Assembly: GCA_963082875.1 (NCBI GenBank)
Contig: OY720100.1
Coordinates: 2,542,001-2,606,000, forward strand
Source: Corella eumyota
Lineage: Eukaryota > Chordata > Ascidiacea > Phlebobranchia > Corellidae
DNA length: 64,000 nt
Direction of reading: 5' to 3'
Shown: piece after piece, positions 57,678 to 64,000 of the stretch
How positions within the stretch are numbered: position 1 is the stretch's first letter
Layout: each line of letters opens with the position of its first letter
Translations under genes and position numbers: made by a program
The notes under the pieces: model-generated
Database searches by the model: none
Told to the model about the DNA's origin: nothing
The model's input: the letters and a program-made list of their open reading frames with translations, nothing else

Positions 57678-60600
57678 TTAAGGGTCTTTAGCAATAAACA
57701 TTGTTCCTCTTTTTCTTCTATAACAAATAACTGCAACGACCGAGATCAACACAATCAAAATTACTCCAAGTAAAACTCCCAAAACAATAATAAGAATACG
57801 GAACAACGCTGAAATAAATTTTAAATCCTTGGTTAAAATCTTACTTTAAAAACAATATAAAGAATTTTAATACATAAACAGTATTTAACAAATATAACAT
57901 AAGCGGCACTTAATAGATACATATAGGGTATGTTTATAAAAGATTTACTCCTAAAATTATTCTTGCAGTTTTATTTCCAATATTTAATTAATTAAACTTA
58001 CAAGTATCTTCACATCGGTCACCCTGATACCCATCAGTACACCTAAAAATAAAACATGTTTTTTAAACATTCTAACTTTATAAATTTCTACAAATATAGC
58101 GGGCGGTTTTAATATTATTTATTTTTTTACACATCGTTTAAAATAAATTATTAAAGAATTTTTATTACTTTTTCAAAATAAATAAATTTATATATTAACA
58201 AAATTTTAGCATAAGATGTAAAGTATACCTGATAGGTTTACAAAATTTAAATTTATTGGATATATTATATCTGTTAAGATAGTAGTCTTAGTTTATTTTA
58301 TTTGAAAAGTTATATTGACTAATACGTCTTTTTAATCAAAAAGTAAAACATATATAAACAAATTTACAAGCAAAGGGATCGATTGTCTGTTGTTATTCTA
58401 CAAGTTCCTCCATTTTGACAAAATCTTTCTGGACATGCTGCAGTAACTATAAGAAAATATATAAAATTAAGCTTAAAAAAACATTTCTTTAATTATATAA
58501 AAATTATTTTAATACTACCTTATACAAAAATATATAATTTCAAAGTATTGTAATAAATATCTACTAAAAAAGGAAAATATACATTTTTTTGCTAATCAAT
58601 AAACACAAAACATTTTAAATAGTAAATGGTTGTTTGGTAAGTGTACGTGCCTTTATTTCTGGTACATTGTGCTTTTATTTTGTATTAAAATTTGTTATTG
58701 TTACAAAGTATCACCTATAACCTGGTGACCTAGCTTTTATATTTATAAAATCTACCTGCAGAACAAGTTGTTGCATTGGTGACTTGATCACCTACAAATC
58801 CATCATTACAAGTGCAACTAAATGAGGAACCTTCTCTTGAACATAATGAATTGGCAGGACAAGGAGAGGTTGCACATGGTGTTATGTCTACAAAAATGAC
58901 CATTGATTTTAAATTATAAGAAAATATTTTTACATTTAAATGTAGTTAAATGACATATATATGTTAAATATAGAGATTGATCTTTATTACCTGTTGATGG
59001 TGGACCTTCAAAAAAGCGTGGGTCTGTGCCATTTGCATTATTGTCAAATGAATTAGTTACATTATCGATTGGTACTGTAGAGTTATCAACTTGAATATCC
59101 ATTCTAACAAATACAATAACAATTTGTTAAAGAAATCAGATGAATATAAATCCAATATACAAATATAAAGCAATGTCAAAACTTACATAGCTATTACACT
59201 GCCTTCAATAAATGTCACTTCAGTTACTGTAATGTCAACTACAATCGTCAGTTTTGCAATGTACTGATTAATACACTGTTCCCTCAATGATATATATTCC
59301 TGGCTTGTTGTTATGGTCAAAGCTTCGGTAAACACAAAACCTTCACCCAAGGTTATTTGAACTGTTGATGTTTGCGTAGCAGCTGTAAAAAATAAACACA
59401 GATATAAAAAATAATATTTTAACTTTCTAACTTTGACCACTGAAATCGTATAAATAAACTAAAATAAAATATAATACTGTTTATATAAAATAAACTATAT
59501 ACCAATACAGAAGGTTACTCCATCTCCGTTAAATCCATCATTACATGCACAGGTGAAAGAACCAGGGGTATTAGTACATTGAGCATTACTTGTGCAATTA
59601 TCTGTGTTATCATCACACTCATTAATATCTGTGCAGTTAAATCCATCACCAAAATATCCAGTATTACAAGCACAAGTAAAAGATCCAATTGTGTTTGTAC
59701 AAATAGCATTGTCATCGCAATTGTCTGTCATCAATAAGCATTCATTACCATCTGTGCAATTAAACCCGTCTCCGGTGTATCCAGCATTACAAGTACAAGT
59801 AAATCCTTCCGTTAAGCTGGTACAAAAAGCATTACCACTACAATTAGCTGTACCTAAGGTACACGGATTTATTGGCATGCATATCATTCCATCACCAGTA
59901 AATCCAGTATTACAAGCACAAGTAAATGATCCAATTGTGTTTGTACAAGTAGCATTTCCATTGCAATCATCCGTCATTAAAGTACATTCATTTATATCAG
60001 TGCAGTTTACTCCATCGCCAGTGTATCCAGTATTACAAGCACAAGTAAATGATCCAATTGTGTTTGTACAAGTAGCATTTTCATTGCAATCATCCGTCAT
60101 TAAAGTACATTCATCTATGTCTGTGCAGGTAACTCCATTACCAGAATATCCAGTATTACAAGCACAAGTAAATGATCCAATTGTGTTTGTACAAGTAGCA
60201 TTACCATCACTACAATTGTCTGTCATTAAAGTACATTCATCTATGTCTGCGCAGGTAACTCCATTACCAGAATATCCAGTATTACAAGCACAAGTAAATG
60301 ATCCAATTGTGTTTGTACAAGTAGCATTACCATCACTACAATTGTCTGTCATTAAAGTACATTCATCTATGTCTGCGCAGGTAACTCCATTACCAGAATA
60401 TCCAGTATTACAAGCACAAGTAAATGATCCAATTGTGTTTGTACAAGTAGCATTACCATCACTACAATTGTCTGTCATTAAAGTACATTCATCTATGTCT
60501 GCGCAGGTAACTCCATTACCAGAATATCCAGTATTACAAGCACAAGTAAATGATCCAATTGTGTTTGTACAAGTAGCATTACCATCACTACAATTGTCTG

Positions 60601-63600
60601 TCATTAAAGTACATTCATCTATGTCTGCGCAGGTAACTCCATTACCAGAATATCCAGTATTACAAGCACAAGTAAAAGATCCAATTGTGTTTGTACAAGT
60701 AGCATTACCATCACTACAATTGTCTGTCATTAAAGTACATTCATCTATGTCTGCGCAGGTAACTCCATTACCAGAATATCCAGTATTACAAGCACAAGTA
60801 AAAGATCCAATTGTGTTTGTACAAGTAGCATTACCATCACTACAATTGTCTGTCATTAAAGTACATTCATCTATGTCTGCGCAGGTAACTCCATTACCAG
60901 AATATCCAGTATTACAAGCACAAGTAAAAGATCCAATTGTGTTTGTACAAGTAGCATTACCATCACTACAATTGTCTGTCATTAAAGTACATTCATCTAT
61001 GTCTGCGCAGGTAACTCCATTACCAGAATATCCAGTATTACAAGCACAAGTAAAAGATCCAATTGTGTTTGTACAAGTAGCATTACCATCACTACAATTG
61101 TCTGTCATTAAAGTACATTCATCTATGTCTGCGCAGGTAACTCCATTACCAGAATATCCAGTATTACAAGCACAAGTAAAAGATCCAATTGTGTTTGTAC
61201 AAGTAGCATTACCATCACTACAATTGTCTGTCATTAAAGTACATTCATCTATGTCTGCGCAGGTAACTCCATTACCAGAATATCCAGTATTACAAGCACA
61301 AGTAAAAGATCCAATTGTGTTTGTACAAGTAGCATTACCATCACTACAATTGTCTGTCATTAAAGTACATTCATCTATGTCTGTGCAGTTTACCCCATCA
61401 CCAGTGTATCCAGCATTGCATTGACATGTTGGTTCGGTTGTATTTATAATACATCTTGCATTTAAGTCACATGGTGGATCAGTGACACAAGCTAAGATTT
61501 AAAAAATTAAACAATTCCTTTAATATTAGCTTTGCAAATTTGAACTTTTTATTTAAATTTTTTTAAATTTAATAAATTTATTAAAAATGTTTTTCTAGTA
61601 CAAAATATTGTTTGCTTACTTATTACTCATATAATGTTGTTGTAATATTTTTAACAATATGGCTACAATTTTATGCCATACTTTTTTGTACCAAAAATTT
61701 TTAAACACAAATTAGGTTAATCTGTAACTTACGAACACATGTTGTTCCATTACCAAAGAAATCTCTATTACATTCACATTCAAATGATCCCCCTGTGTTA
61801 GTGCAGGTTGCATTAGAATCGCATGGACTACTTAAACATTCGTCAATGTCTGTACAATTTGTTAAACCATCTCCAGTAAAACCGTTATTACATGAACAAG
61901 TAAAGTCATTTTGAGTTGCATTTCCATCGGTACAAGTTGCATACATAGCACAAGGAGAAGAAAGACAGCTGTTTAAATCTAAAAAAGTTTCAAACAAATA
62001 TAAAAATCTTCATAAATAACATAATATTATCTCCTATAAAAAGTAAGTTGTGTTTAAGTGGTAAAAATATTTTGTTTTGTAGTTGTATCATTTAAGATTA
62101 ATAAAAATCTGATTAAAATACCGAAAGTTGGAAGAGTGCTGAATAAAATCTCATTGGTATTGTTGTATGTTTCTAAAAGAGCACTTGCATTTCCTGGAGC
62201 TTCAGTAATTAGTACATACCTTTAAAAAAATTAAAATATTACAACTTAAAAAAGAATTAAAATAACTCAATTTGTAATTAATAAAAAATACATTTTCTAA
62301 AATAAATTAGTTATGATAATTTTTAAATAAAAATAAGATAAATAAATACCTAGCCACAACTTGTGTCATATAGTTGAAGAATTCTACTGATCTTAATTCA
62401 ACTCCACTAAACCTTGACTCAACTTGATTTCTAACCTCTTGGCGAAGTGAAATAAATGCATTCGACGTAACATTTTGAAGTTGAGGACTAAAGGTTGCAC
62501 GTGATGTCAGAATGGTTTGTTCAAAAGTTACTTCAGTGCCAATAACTGTAAAAAAATAATATTATGTTTTAAAAAAAAGTTTTATTGCTTATATTGTTCA
62601 TAAAAATGTGCTTATATTTAAAAGATAAAAGTTATAGGTAAGGAATATTAAGAGTTCCTTAATTTAAGTTAAACAAGTTTAAAAAGTGAACAAGAAACTT
62701 ACAGGCACAATTTATTCCATCACCAGAATACAAGTTTTCACACATACAAGAAAAGTCTCCTGGGTTGTTGATACAGATAGCATTTTCACTGCAATTATCA
62801 AGGCTTTCTGTACATTCATTAATATCCATACATATTGTCCCATTTAAAGAATAACCTTCAAAACAAATGCACTCAAAACTTCCTTGTGTATCAGAACAGT
62901 TAGACATAGCTGGGCAAGAAAACGTGCTATTTTGACATTCATTTATATTGGTACATTCTATTCCTGTAAAACATAGTTAACAATTACATTATTTAAATTA
63001 TTTTATACAAATTTATAGTTTGCATTAACCAAACTTATTTAACAAAACAAAAAACTACAACTATATTAAACTACAACTAAAAACATTTTCCAAAAATGTA
63101 ACTCACACATTATCGATTTAACATGCAATATCTAGAAATACATACCATCGCCTGAATACCCAATATTACAAGCACAAGTAAAAGATCCATTTGTGTTTGT
63201 ACAAGAAGCATTATCATCACAACTATCTGTCATTAACATACATTCGTTTATGTCCGTGCAGTTTACTCCATTGCCAGTGTATCCAGTATTGCAAGCACAA
63301 GTAAAAGATCCATTTGTGTTTGTACAAGAAGCATTATCATCACAACTATCTATCATTAACATACATTCGTTTCTGTCTGTGCAGTTTAGTCCATTGCCAG
63401 TGTATCCAGTATTACAAGCACAAGTAAAAGATCCATTTGTGTTTGTACAAGAAGCATTATCATCACAATTATCTGTCCGTAACATACATTCGTTTATGTC
63501 TGTGCAGTTTACTCCATTGCCAGTGTATCCAGTATTGCAAGCACAAGTAAAAGATCCATTTGTGTTTGTACAAGAAGCATTATCATCACAACTATCTGTC

Positions 63601-64000
63601 ATTAACATACATTCGTTTATGTCTGTGCAGTTTACTCCATTGCCAGTGTATCCAAGATTACAAGCACAAGTAAAAGATCCATTTGTGTTTGTACAAGAAG
63701 CATTATCATCACAACTATCTGTCATTAACATACATTCGTTTATGTCTGTGCAGTTTACTCCATTGCCAGTGTATCCAGTATTGCAGGAACAAGTAAAAGA
63801 TCCATTTGTGTTTGTACAAGAAGCATTATCATCACAACTATCTGTCATTAACATACATTCGTTTATGTCTGTGCAGTTTACTCCATTGCCAGTGTATCCA
63901 GTATTGCAAGCACAAGTAAAAGATCCATTTGTGTTTGTACAAGAAGCATTATCATCACAACTATCTGTCATTAACATACATTCGTTTATGTCTGTGCAGT
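57678..64000 (-). CDS. EGF-repeat, SEA-domain, single-pass membrane protein (5' end outside window)
   Basis: Twelve exons are visible: 63146->64000, 62703-62963, 62350-62545, 62122-62219, 61733-61978, 59503-61491, 59187-59382, 58991-59103, 58756-58887, 58368-58446, 58002-58042, 57678-57808; about 1,445 residues, all phases consistent. Order: at least seven EGF modules (first array), two or more EGF, a SEA-like module (62122-62545), two EGF, sixteen EGF in one 1,989-nt exon, a SEA module with the autocleavage-type motif GSVIA (59187-59382), EGF modules, a 28-residue membrane span (LFRILIIVLGVLLGVILIVL...) and a 13-residue tail RRKRGTMFIAKDP. Most EGFs carry D-I-(D/N)-E-C and N..C.N..GSF.C.C, the calcium-binding type. 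It is probably a cell-surface or matrix adhesion protein. I do not recognise a named orthologue; Halocynthia vitelline-coat proteins (HrVC70/120) are also EGF-repeat rich, but a ZP domain is not seen here. Confidence 0.88.
59187..59382 (-). CDS. Membrane-proximal SEA module with GSVIA cleavage-type motif
   Basis: This exon of the EGF/SEA gene encodes about 65 residues ending VTFIEGSVIA; the next exon continues MDIQVDNSTVP. Family knowledge: SEA domains of MUC1 and related proteins cleave themselves at G-S in a GSVVV-type strand. The Gly-Ser-Val pair and the alternating hydrophobic strand after it are kept. The first SEA-like module (62122-62545) has no Gly-Ser-Val at the matching place (it reads VVARYVLITEA), so only this one is likely to cleave. 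Confidence 0.7.
59503..61491 (-). repeat. Sixteen EGF modules in one exon, ten nearly identical (126-bp unit)
   Basis: Between about 60116 and 61376 ten 126-bp units encode the same 42-residue EGF (MTDNCSDGNATC ... NGVTCADIDECTL) with almost no differences even at silent sites. Two sub-types alternate in blocks: AGTAAATGATCC in units below about 60560 and AGTAAAAGATCC above about 60670. The five modules at 59503-60115 and the one at 61380-61491 are diverged. The pattern shows recent expansion or gene conversion inside an older array. Confidence 0.93.
63146..64000 (-). repeat. Second EGF tandem array (126-bp unit), runs off the window
   Basis: Seven EGF units of 42 residues (INECMLMTDSCDDNASC ... 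TGNGVNCTD) repeat every 126 bp with few substitutions (for example RTDNC in one unit). The consensus differs from the array at 60116-61376 (SCDDNASC against NCSDGNATC), so each array was homogenised separately. It continues beyond the right edge. Confidence 0.92.

Noticed and set aside
59592-61424. 610-codon open frame on the plus strand across the EGF exon
   Set aside because: It is the periodic antisense shadow of the 126-bp EGF repeat: a frame free of stops in one unit stays open in all copies. The minus-strand frame has the cysteine pattern, matching splice sites and phases.
1-64000. CRISPR array
   Set aside because: The tandem repeats here have no unique spacers of constant length, and the sequence is plainly from an animal nuclear genome.

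Overview
The window looks like a compact, AT-rich tunicate genome, most likely Ciona (C. intestinalis / C. robusta type). Introns are short (about 100-700 bp), tRNA-derived SINEs recur in introns, a 313-bp satellite fills one edge, and the host proteins are clear chordate/metazoan orthologues. I made the gene models by hand: each intron has GT-AG ends (one has GC-AG) and the reading phase was carried through every junction.

Layout: 1-6480 is a satellite of about 21 units. 6481-7901 is repeat-rich 3' flank. 7902-43644 (minus) is a complete VPS13D gene: 82 coding exons, 14,016 coding bases, 4,671 residues, with chorein N-terminus, UBA, VAB/SHR-BD region, ricin-like QxW segment, VPS13/ATG2-type C-terminal segments and a PH-like end. 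Its introns carry SINEs, two other short-repeat families, a TIR element and one Ty3/gypsy fossil. 44421-46239 (minus) is a small secreted TIL-domain protein with a serglycin-like Ser-Gly run. 47097-49888 (minus) is IMP4 (288 residues), whose start codon sits alone at the end of its first exon. 51429-56720 (plus) is a secreted Ly6/uPAR - three sushi - VWA protein of 529 residues. 57678-64000 (minus, 5' end outside the window) is a membrane protein with many EGF-like repeats, two SEA modules and one membrane span; it meets the Ly6/sushi/VWA gene tail to tail.

How the genes relate: VPS13D is a bridge-like lipid transfer protein at ER-mitochondria/peroxisome contacts and IMP4 is a U3 snoRNP ribosome-assembly factor, both housekeeping. 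The three secreted or surface genes are lineage-flavoured adhesion/defence-type proteins. The gaps between the same-strand genes (777 and 857 bp) are too long for a typical Ciona operon.

The most interesting items are the factor-B-like domain order without a protease, the EGF gene with near-identical 126-bp repeat blocks, the Ser-Gly TIL protein, and the satellite carrying about 28 TGACGTCA palindromes. I found no CRISPR array, rRNA gene or genuine tRNA gene.
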